Shown piece by piece: positions 15,923 through 23,952 of a DNA stretch of 64,000 bases. The DNA comes from Pyrinomonadaceae bacterium (GTDB lineage: Bacteria; Acidobacteriota; Blastocatellia; Pyrinomonadales; Pyrinomonadaceae), in assembly GCA_014380365.1 (NCBI GenBank), contig JACMJZ010000029.1, forward strand, positions 310,001 to 374,000, in the 5' to 3' direction. The notes below the pieces were generated by a model. That model worked only from the letters and a program-made list of their open reading frames with translations, ran no database searches and was not told the DNA's origin. A program made the translations under genes and the position numbers. How positions within the stretch are numbered: position 1 is the first letter of the stretch; every line of letters begins with the position of its first letter.

Positions 15923-17425
15923 ATGACATCGTCTATTCCGATCAATGCCGCGACGAGCGGCGGCACGCACGACTACAAGATCTGGAAGGTCATCGCCGCT
16001 TCAGCCGTGGGCACGATGATCGAGTGGTACGACTTCTACATTTTCGGCAGCCTCGCGATCGTAATCTCGCCCCACTTCTATCCCCCGGGGAATAACACGC
16101 TCGCGCTCATAGCTTATCTTTCCACGTTCGCCGTCGGCTTTGTCGTTCGTCCTTTCGGCGCACTCTTCTTTGGGCGCATAGGCGACCTGGTCGGACGCAA
16201 ATACGCTTTCCTCGTCACGCTTTTGATTATGGGCGGAGCGACGGCGCTCATAGGATTCCTGCCCACGTACGCGACGATCGGTTTGGCGGCCCCCATCATT
16301 CTCCTGGTGATTCGCATTCTGCAGGGACTGGCGCTGGGTGGGGAATATGGCGGGGCTGCCGTTTACGTTGCCGAACACGTGCCTGACGCGAAGCGTGGTT
16401 TCTACACGAGCTTCATCCAGATCACCGCCACCCTGGGCCTGTTTATGTCGCTGGCCGTGATTCTCGCCGTGCAGAACATGATGAGCAAAGCGGCGTTTGA
16501 CTCCTGGGGCTGGCGCCTTCCGTTCATCATTTCAATCTTCCTTGTGGGAATCTCGCTCTACATTCGACTGCGCATGAAAGAGTCGCCCATCTTTCAGCAC
16601 ATCAAAAGCACGGGCATGACTTCGGCGAAGCCTTTGAAGGAAGCCTTCACTAAATGGAAAAACCTGAAGCTGGTGCTGATTTCTCTTTTCGGCGCAACTG
16701 CCGGCCAGGGCGTCGTTTGGTACACCGGACAGTTTTACGCGTTGTTCTACCTGCAAACTGTCCTAAACGTGAACGGCACGTCGGCGAGTTACATCATCGC
16801 GATCGCACTGCTTTTGGGAATGCCCTTCTTCGTCGTCTTCGGCGCGCTGTCTGATCGTATTGGCCGCAAGCGAATCATCATGCTCGGATGTTTACTTGCC
16901 GCCGTTTCTTACATTCCAATCTACAGAGCGATGCAAAGCGCAGCCGGCTCAAATGTCGTGACCGCTTCACCTGTCCGCAATGCAATTACCGGTTCCATTA
17001 GCCTCACGCCGCAGACTTACGTTGACGGCATTCTGCAACCGGCCAAACAAGTTCTGCCTTACGCTGACTTCGCGAGTCTCATTAGCAATCTGATTGCATG
17101 GAAACTGATCCTGCTGGTGTTCATTCAGGTGATTTTTGTGACGATGGTATATGGCCCCATCGCGGCGTATCTCGTGGAAGCCTTCCCGGCGAGGATCAGA
17201 TACACGTCGCTATCACTGCCTTATCACATCGGCAACGGCGTGTTCGGTGGGTTGCTGCCGTTGATTGGGCTCTACGTCGTCGCGCAGACCGGAAATATTT
17301 ATGCGGGATTGTACTATCCGATCATCGTGGCGAGCATTACATTCATCGTGGGCTCGTTGCTGCTAAAGGAAACGAGGCACGTGCTGATTTGGCAAGAGAC
17401 TGAGATTGCTTCGGAACCAGGGTGA
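15923..17425 (+). CDS. MFS transporter, metabolite:H+ symporter (MHS) type
   Basis: 500 residues, twelve predicted membrane helices. The opening SAVGTMIEWYDFYIFGSLA and FVVRPFGALFFGRIGDLVGRK are diagnostic of the MHS family (ProP, ShiA, KgtP-like), with the DRIGRKR repeat of the second half and RILQGLALGGEYGGA in helix 4-5. These carry organic acids, osmolytes or aromatic acids with protons. There is a longer than usual loop between helices 9 and 10 (about residues 335-385). Preceded by a palindromic repeat; no co-transcribed metabolic gene suggests the substrate. Confidence 0.9.
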   Translation: MTSSIPINAATSGGTHDYKIWKVIAASAVGTMIEWYDFYIFGSLAIVISPHFYPPGNNTLALIAYLSTFAVGFVVRPFGALFFGRIGDLVGRKYAFLVTLLIMGGATALIGFLPTYATIGLAAPIILLVIRILQGLALGGEYGGAAVYVAEHVPDAKRGFYTSFIQITATLGLFMSLAVILAVQNMMSKAAFDSWGWRLPFIISIFLVGISLYIRLRMKESPIFQHIKSTGMTSAKPLKEAFTKWKNLKLVLISLFGATAGQGVVWYTGQFYALFYLQTVLNVNGTSASYIIAIALLLGMPFFVVFGALSDRIGRKRIIMLGCLLAAVSYIPIYRAMQSAAGSNVVTASPVRNAITGSISLTPQTYVDGILQPAKQVLPYADFASLISNLIAWKLILLVFIQVIFVTMVYGPIAAYLVEAFPARIRYTSLSLPYHIGNGVFGGLLPLIGLYVVAQTGNIYAGLYYPIIVASITFIVGSLLLKETRHVLIWQETEIASEPG

Positions 17426-17455
17426 CAAGGATTAGTCGCAGTCAGGAGAAAATCA

Positions 17456-17788
17456 ATGCCGTTCAATCAAGGGGTCAAGAAATTGATTGTGATAGACAAA
17501 AGCACTGGCAAGCATCGACCGTGTGTGATGTGCGGGAAAACGTATCCTCTGCCGGATGCGGTTCATATCATCGACCAGAAAGAGTGGAAAAAAGCATCAC
17601 CGAAGGGACATGACAGCAAGGACAACGGCATTCCGTTGTGCCCCAACTGTCATAGGGTTTTCGACGAGGTACTCAAGCCTTTCCTGCATAGGGCACTGAT
17701 CAAATACGGTTGCCAAAATCTCCCTCAGGGTTGGTCAAAGAGCAACAAGATGACGATTAGTGAACAAGACTTGGGCCTGGAAGAATGA
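17456..17788 (+). CDS. Small HNH-type zinc-binding protein
   Basis: 110 residues. CVMCGK (about 24-29) and CPNCHRVFDE (about 63-72) supply four cysteines, and AVHIIDQKEW with the following NGIPLCPNCH gives the histidine/asparagine pattern of HNH nucleases. The overall spacing resembles HNH endonuclease domains of restriction-like proteins. No partner methylase or recombinase is adjacent, so the role is unclear. Starts 30 bases after the MFS gene and is probably read with it or from a promoter within it. Confidence 0.65.
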   Translation: MPFNQGVKKLIVIDKSTGKHRPCVMCGKTYPLPDAVHIIDQKEWKKASPKGHDSKDNGIPLCPNCHRVFDEVLKPFLHRALIKYGCQNLPQGWSKSNKMTISEQDLGLEE

Positions 17789-17857
17789 CTGGCAAACCAG
17801 TTCCGTGTCGCGGTCGCAACTCGCGGGCAACTAACCTGAACCTTTAGAATCAGTTTG

Positions 17858-18103
17858 ATGAGCGGAATTGATTTCGAGATCGTTGGCGAAATCTCTAACG
17901 TCGAAACCATCGCCACCGGCCCTGGTGTTCGTGATCGTGCTCGTTTAAGAAAGCAGTATGGACGAGCCAGGTGGCGGAAAGCGAAAGGCGTTGCTACGGT
18001 ACGGCTGCCAAGTGGTAGGATAAGGCTAGCTGAGATTCATTGGTATGAAGCTCATGGCATCGGGAAGAAGGAATTCAAATTGAAGTTGCCGTTCTTGGAT
18101 TAA
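17858..18103 (+). CDS. Small conserved hypothetical protein
   Basis: 81 residues from ATG 17858. Reads IDFEIVGEISNVETIATG, then RDRARLRKQYGRARWRKAKG and RLAEIHWYEAHGIGKKEFKLK. I recognise this pattern from many unconnected environmental genomes but know no function. Basic, soluble, no membrane segment. The stop overlaps the next start by one base, indicating a two-gene unit that is probably an accessory module. Confidence 0.65.
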   Translation: MSGIDFEIVGEISNVETIATGPGVRDRARLRKQYGRARWRKAKGVATVRLPSGRIRLAEIHWYEAHGIGKKEFKLKLPFLD

Positions 18104-18342
18104 TGATGAAGCAAAAGGAATCAGCTCAGTTTGTTGTTTGCCTGAATAACGATGGCTACAAGGCCTCTTTGGAGGTTGGGAAGCTCTACCGGTTTATTCC
18201 TGATGAGGAAGCCGAGGCGGAGGGCTTACTTCGGGTAATTGACGAAAGCGGGGAGGATTACGCTTTCGACTCAACGCGGTTTCATCGCGTCAGCCTCCCA
18301 GCGCCGGTAGAGAAAGCGCTGTTGGCAGCATCTCACTCCTAG
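18103..18342 (+). CDS. Small conserved hypothetical protein
   Basis: 79 residues, coupled to the preceding gene. Contains FVVCLNNDGYKASLEVGKLY, PDEEAEAEGLLRVIDESGEDY and a C-terminal amphipathic helix. This acidic SH3-like pattern is common in small environmental proteins, often beside the preceding family or beside toxin-antitoxin genes. No activity can be stated. Its end overlaps the end of era (convergent) by four bases. Confidence 0.65.
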   Translation: MMKQKESAQFVVCLNNDGYKASLEVGKLYRFIPDEEAEAEGLLRVIDESGEDYAFDSTRFHRVSLPAPVEKALLAASHS

Positions 18343-19244
18343 TTTCGGATCCCCATATCGTCCAGCAGGCCCTGCCGGTTGCGCCACTCTTCTTCCACCT
18401 TCACAAACAGCTCGAGATGGACGCGATGGCCGAGCAGGTGTTCGATATCTTCGCGAGCGCTTATGCCGATTTCTTTCAAACGCGCGGCGCCCTTCCCGAT
18501 AACAATCTTCTTTTGTGAGCCACGTTCAACCAGGATTGCGCAATGAATCCTCGTGAAGTCTTCACGCTCGTCTTCCCACTTCTCTACCACGACCGCCGTC
18601 ACGTAAGGAATCTCGTCCTGCGTCTGTAACAGAATTTTCTCGCGCACGATCTCAGCCACCATGGTGCGCACCGATTGGTCGGTCAAGTCGTCTTCGTCGA
18701 ATAACGGCTCCCCGTGCGGGAGGTGTTTGATCATCTCGGCGGGCAAGACATCGTTAACGTCGCCGCGCAAAGCTGAGATCGGGATCAGCTCGCGCCAGTC
18801 GTATTCATTTTGATACCAATCGAGTAGTGGCAGCAGTTCCTTCTTGTCTTTGAGTTTGTCTATCTTGTTGAGCAGCAGCAGGGCGGGTTTCTTCGCGCGC
18901 TGGATCAACTCGAGGACAAACTTATCGCCGCTGCCGGTTGAAACGGAAGCGTCGCGAATCAGGCAAACGAGATCCACACCCATCAGCGCGTCCTGAACCG
19001 TCGCCATCATGCGCCGGTTCATTTCGTAGCCGGGCTTGTGGACGCCGGGTGTGTCAACCAAAACGATCTGGCCTTCGGGTTTTGTGATCACACCCTGGAT
19101 CTTGAAGCGCGTGGTTTGGGGCTTGTCGGAAACGGCGGCAATCTTCTGTCCAACAAGCTGATTCAATAGCGTAGACTTGCCGGCGTTGGGACGTCCGAGG
19201 AGCGCGACGTAGCCGGCGCGGTAGGGAGTTTTTACGTCAGTCAT
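18339..19244 (-). CDS. era: GTPase Era
   Basis: 301 residues. Era binds the 3' end of 16S rRNA and checks 30S maturation. G1 is GRPNAGKS (17-24), followed by the TTR switch, G3 VDTPG, G4 NKID and G5 ISA. The C-terminal KH domain is intact (IVIGKGAARLKEIG, then HLELFVKVEEEWRN). It starts 26 bases after the stop of the nucleotidyltransferase gene, so it may be co-transcribed with that pair. Confidence 0.96.
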   Translation of the reverse strand: MTDVKTPYRAGYVALLGRPNAGKSTLLNQLVGQKIAAVSDKPQTTRFKIQGVITKPEGQIVLVDTPGVHKPGYEMNRRMMATVQDALMGVDLVCLIRDASVSTGSGDKFVLELIQRAKKPALLLLNKIDKLKDKKELLPLLDWYQNEYDWRELIPISALRGDVNDVLPAEMIKHLPHGEPLFDEDDLTDQSVRTMVAEIVREKILLQTQDEIPYVTAVVVEKWEDEREDFTRIHCAILVERGSQKKIVIGKGAARLKEIGISAREDIEHLLGHRVHLELFVKVEEEWRNRQGLLDDMGIRN

Positions 19245-19270
19245 TTTCTCTCGATTTCGCGCGCAATCTT

Positions 19271-19858
19271 CTACTTTTCCGCATGCCGCTTCAGCAGCTC
19301 TTCCAGCTTTTCCATGTATTCGGGCCTATCCAACAGGAGTTGAAACTCACCCACCAACTCTCGTATTCGCGCGAAATCTACGGCGGGGTAAAAGGAAAGA
19401 AGCTTATCGATATCAGCCAAATCCTGAGGCCTCATTGGCACTGCCTTTGAGATAATCAAGTCTTCAGCACTGGCGACGCGTAATTGGAGCGAGCCGAGAG
19501 TGATGGTCTCAGACTGATCGATCATCTCTTTCTCAAAAGGCAAAGCGCCAAGCGACAGGTCAATACTGACGTCAGAATCTTGATGTTTCAGTAATAGGAC
19601 TCTTGCGCGGGTCGCAAAGTCTAATGGATTATCGATGCGTGAAACTAAGCCGGAGGATGCTGCCGAAACTAACAGCTCTTCAGTCGAGACTCCTTCGGAC
19701 CAAATAGTAGCGTCGATATCTTGAGTTGCGCGAGGTTCGGTTAAGAGGGAAACCGCAATGCCGCCGATTATTGTGTGAGGGATCTTTTCACTGATTAGCC
19801 ATTCTGAAAGTGTTGCCAGCGCCGCAAGTATTCGCGAAGGCAGTTCCGCGCTAGACAT
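19271..19858 (-). CDS. Nucleotidyltransferase-fold protein (AbiEii/DUF6036-like)
   Basis: 195 residues. HTIIGGIAVSLLTEPRATQDIDATIW holds the GG-x-A helix and DxD pair of the minimal nucleotidyltransferase fold; a third acid is in VSIDLSLG. LQLRVASAEDLIISKAVPMRPQDLADIDKLL is typical of AbiEii/MNT-like toxins and related DUF6036 proteins. The protein overlaps its upstream 69-residue partner by eight bases. A toxin-antitoxin or abortive-infection pair is plausible but not demonstrated. Confidence 0.7.
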   Translation of the reverse strand: MSSAELPSRILAALATLSEWLISEKIPHTIIGGIAVSLLTEPRATQDIDATIWSEGVSTEELLVSAASSGLVSRIDNPLDFATRARVLLLKHQDSDVSIDLSLGALPFEKEMIDQSETITLGSLQLRVASAEDLIISKAVPMRPQDLADIDKLLSFYPAVDFARIRELVGEFQLLLDRPEYMEKLEELLKRHAEK

Positions 19859-20060
19859 TAGACAGTTCCTTCAATCTCCTCCAATGCTCCCAACCCTCTC
19901 CGCCAGTAGGAAGTGCCCATCCTAATGTCTCACCAAACTCGAACAGCATCTCCAGATCCTCCAGCTTCTTAGCAACACTCATCTGGCGAACCTCCTCGAA
20001 TCTTGCTTGATTCGCAAGATTCCATCGCTCCCTGAACTGGCTTGCTTCTTCTTTTGTCAT
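19851..20060 (-). CDS. Small partner of the nucleotidyltransferase
   Basis: 69 residues: a charged helical protein (FRERWNLANQARFEEVRQMS, KLEDLEMLFEFGETLGW) ending WEHWRRLKELSNV. Similar short proteins precede nucleotidyltransferase-fold genes in many bacteria. Overlap with the next gene implies coupled translation and stoichiometric pairing. Whether it neutralises or assists the nucleotidyltransferase is not known. Confidence 0.65.
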   Translation of the reverse strand: MTKEEASQFRERWNLANQARFEEVRQMSVAKKLEDLEMLFEFGETLGWALPTGGEGWEHWRRLKELSNV

Positions 20061-20152
20061 GGGTCTGTTCGCATCGATTTTAGCATCTCGGAGCCCGTTC
20101 GTCGCTTCGCCAGTGCTACTGCACTCGCCGGTTTACTGCATTGGCCAAACCT

Positions 20153-21466
20153 CTACGGCTTCTTCTCTGCGAATATCTGCACGAGGTGAATTAATGTCTC
20201 CGTCGTCTTTTCCAAGCCGCGACGTGAATTAAATTCGAGTTTGCCGTGGAAGTTGTTTCCACCGGTGAAAAGGTTCGGCGTCGGTAAACCGCGAAACGTC
20301 AGCCTCGCGCCGTCAGTCCCACCGCGAATTGGATCCATTTTCGGCTTAAGTCCGGCACGCCGCGTTGCTTCAAACGCGTTCTCGGTTAGCTCAGGAAAAT
20401 TCTTCAGCTCCTCTTTCATGTTCTTGTAGTTCTCTTTCACGTCGATGCTGATCTTAACTTCCGGATACTTCGCCTGCGTCTGGGCCACCATATCACGCAG
20501 CATCTTCTCTTTCGCATCCAGCCCGCTGACATCAAAGTCGCGCAGCAAAACCTTGATGCTGGATTGCTCGATATCGGCAATGCCGCCGTAGGGGTGCACA
20601 AATCCCACGCGGCCTTCCGTCGTTTCCGGCAGCATGTCTTTGGGAAAGCGCAGCAGATAATCGCCGAGCGCGTAAGCCGCGTTGACCATAATTCCCTTTG
20701 CCGTTCCCGGGTGGGTGCTCATGCCCTTAAACGTAACCACGGCCGTGCGCGCGCCCCAGGTTTCTTCGTTAATCGAGCCGAGCGATTTGCCGTCAACCGT
20801 ATAGGCAAACTTCGCTCCGAAACCCTGCACGTCAAACTTATCAATGCCGCCACCCACTTCCTCATCGGGTGTGAAAGCGATCGCTATGGCGCCGTGTTTA
20901 ATCTGCGGGTTCTGTATCAAGGTGTCGGCCATCGTCATGATTTCGGCGATGCCGGCCTTGTCATCGGAACCCAGCAAGGTGGTGCCGTCAGCAGTAATGA
21001 TGTCGTCGCCGATCAACTCTTTGAGCACGGGCGTGTTTGCGACAGTTATTATCTGCGTCGGATCCTTCGGCAGCACGATGTCGCCGCCCTGGTAATTTTT
21101 GTGAATGATTACGTTTACGTTTTCGCCTGAGACGGCGGGCGAAGTGTCTATGTGCGCGATGAAGCCGATGACCGGGACTTTTGAGTTGTCGGGCAGATTG
21201 CCGGGCAGGCTGGCGTAAACAATTCCATACTCGCTGACACGAACATTCTGGGCGCCCATCTCCTGCAACTCTTTCACGAGCAGGTTGGCGAGGTTGAGTT
21301 GCTTCTTAGTGCTGGGAACCGTCGTTTGATCTTCAGCCGATTGGGTGTCGATCTTTGCGTAGCGAAGAAAGCGATCGAGCGCAATTTCTTTGGGCGGCTT
21401 TACGGTTTGCGCCTGCGCAGAGACGGTTATGAACAAACCAAGTGTGAAGGCAAACAGAGATTTCAT
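20153..21466 (-). CDS. pepT: Peptidase T-like tripeptidase with signal peptide
   Basis: 437 residues. The M20B metallopeptidase set is complete: FIAHIDTSP (first zinc ligand and catalytic Asp), LLGSDDKAG (bridging Asp), TPDEEVGGG (catalytic Glu and ligand), STHPGTAKG in the dimerisation domain and GGNNFHGK (last His). PepT removes the N-terminal residue of tripeptides. Unlike the cytoplasmic enzyme, this one starts with a signal peptide (LFAFTLGLFITVSAQAQT), so it probably works in the periplasm. Stand-alone minus-strand gene. Confidence 0.9.
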   Translation of the reverse strand: MKSLFAFTLGLFITVSAQAQTVKPPKEIALDRFLRYAKIDTQSAEDQTTVPSTKKQLNLANLLVKELQEMGAQNVRVSEYGIVYASLPGNLPDNSKVPVIGFIAHIDTSPAVSGENVNVIIHKNYQGGDIVLPKDPTQIITVANTPVLKELIGDDIITADGTTLLGSDDKAGIAEIMTMADTLIQNPQIKHGAIAIAFTPDEEVGGGIDKFDVQGFGAKFAYTVDGKSLGSINEETWGARTAVVTFKGMSTHPGTAKGIMVNAAYALGDYLLRFPKDMLPETTEGRVGFVHPYGGIADIEQSSIKVLLRDFDVSGLDAKEKMLRDMVAQTQAKYPEVKISIDVKENYKNMKEELKNFPELTENAFEATRRAGLKPKMDPIRGGTDGARLTFRGLPTPNLFTGGNNFHGKLEFNSRRGLEKTTETLIHLVQIFAEKKP

Positions 21467-21588
21467 TTTTACTCCTCAGACTAAACGCAGATTAAATTTG
21501 GGAGGGACAAGAGTAACTAAGGATGCGGGCAAAGCAAAGTGCGCTGCCTATGGGACGGCGCGTGATCGGCCCACAAGGCAAAAAGATG

Positions 21589-21667
21589 AACCGCAAAGGG
21601 CGCAAAGAATTTCCGCAAAGAGCCGCCAAGAGAAACCCTTTGCGCAAACTTTGCGTTCTTTGCGGTT
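21589..21667. repeat. Dispersed inverted repeat, 'GCAAAG' word family
   Basis: The left arm (AACCGCAAAGGGCGCAAAGA, 21589-21608) mirrors the right arm ending TTCTTTGCGGTT (21656-21667), with CCGCAAAGAGCC/CTTTGCGCAAA words between. Same family as 1521-1616. It lies upstream of pepT. Confidence 0.65.
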
Positions 21668-21719
21668 GAGGTCTTGTTTCGGACCGCTTCAAGCCTAACA
21701 ATCACCGGGCACTCGAAAC

Positions 21720-21914
21720 TTATTCGTCAGAGTTGGGGAACTCGAGCGAGATAACGATCTCTTCGGGCGGTACAATAACGACTTTGCCGTCCTTCCAGAT
21801 GGAGATTGGGTTGCCGAGCCGCTTTTGAATAGAAAGAGTCTGCTACACGGCGGACTGCAAAATGCGCTCGATTGCTTCCGCCTGCTCCACGAAATTAACC
21901 CTAGTGAATGTCAT
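21720..21914 (-). pseudogene. Remnant of a small gene with in-frame amber codon
   Basis: A 65-codon frame reads MTFTRVNFVEQAEAIERIL then SAV, a TAG at 21843-21845, and continues LSIQKRLGNPISIWKDGKV then VIVPPEEIVISLEFP to a TAA. The second part (KRLGNPI, WKDGKVVIVPPEEI) matches a small antitoxin-like family that often precedes a PIN or similar toxin; no such toxin is nearby. A single base change would restore the frame. Confidence 0.5.
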
Positions 21915-21947
21915 TTTTCTTTCAAGATCGACTCTCCTCCTCCTCCT

Positions 21948-22790
21948 CTATTGCTGTGCCCACTCTTGCCCGCGACGATCAAGCTCGTCGAGTACAGCCT
22001 GCAGCTCATCTCGTTTCGCTTCCAGCTCCTGCTTGTCCGCCTTAGCGGAAACGAAAATTGGAGGAGCAATGTCAACGAGACAGCGAGTGAAAGGCAAAGG
22101 CGCCTGGATCCGGTCCCAACTCTTTTTCGCTTCCCAGTAACGTTGCGGCGTAATCGTGAACGGCAGGATCGGCTGTCCAGTTTTCTTCGCTAACAAAACG
22201 CCCCCCATCTTGGCAACGTATCGCGGACCCGTTGGCCCATCGATGGTGAACGCGGCCGCGTACCCAAGACGAATGAGCCGCTTCATCTCAACCAGCGCAG
22301 TCGTTCCGCCGCGGGTGCTTGACCCGCGCGCAGCTCCCGAGCCAAATCTTTGGATGAATCGAGCGATGTATTCGCCATCAGAACTCTGCGAGGTCATCAC
22401 CACGATCCCGCGCTTTTGCCAGAAATGAATCGACGAAAAAATGCGGTTGTGCCAGAACGTATAGATTGGTTGCCGGTTGTCGCGCGTGGCCGCTTCCCAG
22501 TTTTCCCAGCCTTTGACTTCATACCGAATTGTGCTGCCGACCAATCTGATGATCGTATAAAAACCGATATCGGCCAGCCGAATCAGGAGCCTCTTCCTGA
22601 ACGGATACGACGAAAGGTCGGCAAAGGTGAAGGCCCGCGCTATGGCTTCCTCGTCGGTAAACTGGCCCTTGAGCTGTTCGGGAGTCGAAACTTCCATTGG
22701 TTCTTCAATTGCGTGAAGTCTAGCAAACGCTGGGAGCGCAGACATCCGGTCTGCAATGAGCGCAGCGAACAACCCTTCACTCTCCCACAA
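21948..22790 (-). CDS. DUF374 lysophospholipid acyltransferase family protein
   Basis: 280 residues from ATG 22790; ATG 22697 (MEVSTPEQLKG) may be the true start, because residues 2-30 are encoded by an imperfect palindromic repeat (about 22737-22790). The conserved core is present: TFWHNRI (His-Asn), TSQSSDGEYIARFIQRFG, ARGSSTRGG, TIDGPTGPRYVAKMG and GQPILPF. DUF374 proteins resemble LpxL/PlsC acyltransferases and probably acylate lipid A or another lipid at the inner membrane. It follows the second acyltransferase gene by 15 bases, so the two form an operon. Confidence 0.8.
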   Translation of the reverse strand: MWESEGLFAALIADRMSALPAFARLHAIEEPMEVSTPEQLKGQFTDEEAIARAFTFADLSSYPFRKRLLIRLADIGFYTIIRLVGSTIRYEVKGWENWEAATRDNRQPIYTFWHNRIFSSIHFWQKRGIVVMTSQSSDGEYIARFIQRFGSGAARGSSTRGGTTALVEMKRLIRLGYAAAFTIDGPTGPRYVAKMGGVLLAKKTGQPILPFTITPQRYWEAKKSWDRIQAPLPFTRCLVDIAPPIFVSAKADKQELEAKRDELQAVLDELDRRGQEWAQQ

Positions 22791-22805
22791 TGTTTTGTGA
22801 ACTAC

Positions 22806-23732
22806 CTACTCGTAGAGGTCCGGCTCACCCGGCGGCCTTGTCTTCCAACGCTTATGAATCCAAAGCCACTGGTCTGGATAAAGACGAACCATACGCTCAA
22901 CCGCTGCCGCGAAGCGAGCGGTGTTCACTTCGATGTCTTTATGGTGGTCGCCGGAGCGAACCAACTCCACCGGCGGGTCGCCATGAAAGAAGTAACGCTG
23001 TCGTTTGTTGTCCCAAACTGCGCAGGTCGGGATCACGACCGCATCGGTCTTAAGGGCGAGTGTGGCGATGCCGGCCGTGGTGCAGGCGAGCTTTCCGAAA
23101 AAGGGAACAAACACTCCTTCATGCGTTTGGGTATTCAAATCGGAAAGGACGCCGAGGGTGCCGCCTTCGCGCAGCACGCGCAACGATTGCCGCGCCGCAC
23201 TTTTCTTGTCTATTGCTCGGTTGCCGAATCTCGTCCTAATCCCCTCGATCATCTGTTCGATACGGTCGTTGTCCAGAGGGCGAACGAGAAAACTGATCGG
23301 ATACTCCAGCGCAGACCACCCGAAGCTGTGCAACTCCCAAACTCCCAGATGGCCAGTTAAGAAGATCACTCCGCGCTTTTTCTTCTCGGCCTCACGCAAG
23401 TGGGCCAGACCAACCTCGTCATACTCGATCAACGCGCGAAGCGATTCAGGAGTAGCGCGCGGCAACTGGCTAAACTCACCCAGCAGCCGCCCCAGGCTCA
23501 TGAACGAGCCACGCAGAATGCGCCGGCGCTCGGGTTCAGGCATTTCCGGAAAGGCAATCTCCAGATTGCGTTGGCCGGTGCGACGGAGTTTACCGGGCAA
23601 GAGGTAACCGACTTGTCCTATAACTGACCCCACAGCCAGCGCCAGGCGGCGCGGCAGCGCGCCGAGCCCAGAGAGAATGGCGAGCGCAACTGCATACTCG
23701 ATAGACGACTGTAAATTTCCTGGTTTGGCCAT
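22806..23732 (-). CDS. LpxL/HtrB-like lysophospholipid acyltransferase
   Basis: 308 residues from ATG 23732 (MAKPGNLQ); the open frame runs back to 24080 but that extension is non-protein-like and covers a repeat. An N-terminal membrane-associated helix (AVALAILSGLGALPRRLAL) precedes the acyltransferase core: TGHLGVWE gives the HxxxxE catalytic motif, with FLVRPLDN, RQSLRVLREGGTLGVLSDLN, THEGVFVPFFG and the terminal YPDQWLWIHKRWKTRPPGE, all typical of late lipid A acyltransferases. It acts at the cytoplasmic face of the inner membrane. First gene of a two-gene unit with the DUF374 protein. Confidence 0.88.
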   Translation of the reverse strand: MAKPGNLQSSIEYAVALAILSGLGALPRRLALAVGSVIGQVGYLLPGKLRRTGQRNLEIAFPEMPEPERRRILRGSFMSLGRLLGEFSQLPRATPESLRALIEYDEVGLAHLREAEKKKRGVIFLTGHLGVWELHSFGWSALEYPISFLVRPLDNDRIEQMIEGIRTRFGNRAIDKKSAARQSLRVLREGGTLGVLSDLNTQTHEGVFVPFFGKLACTTAGIATLALKTDAVVIPTCAVWDNKRQRYFFHGDPPVELVRSGDHHKDIEVNTARFAAAVERMVRLYPDQWLWIHKRWKTRPPGEPDLYE

Positions 23733-23757
23733 CTGGTAGGAGCAGGAGTGTAACATG

Positions 23758-23811
23758 GCGTGACCGAGGACCGCTGACCGGCGACCGACATACGTCGTCG
23801 GTCGTCCGTCT
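23758..23811. repeat. Heptameric inverted repeat, 'GACCGA/GACCG' words
   Basis: GACCGAGGACCGCTGACCG words run from 23760; CGACCGAC (23782-23789) pairs with GTCGGTCG (23796-23803), with partial pairing outward. Placed between divergent genes. Confidence 0.5.
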
Positions 23812-23952
23812 CCTACGCACTTCCCTTGTCCCGGTGATATATTTCGAACGCAGCAATCCGAAATGTCGTAAATTGCTTTGGAAGCGACGGGGGACCAGTT
23901 TACAAGCGCTTCCGTTCTCTCCCTTTGATTAACACCGGCAGATTGGAGCGGG

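Noticed and set aside
22350-23360. Plus-strand frame of 336 codons over the acyltransferases
   Set aside because: It runs across two conserved minus-strand genes and the gap between them and has no family-like features.
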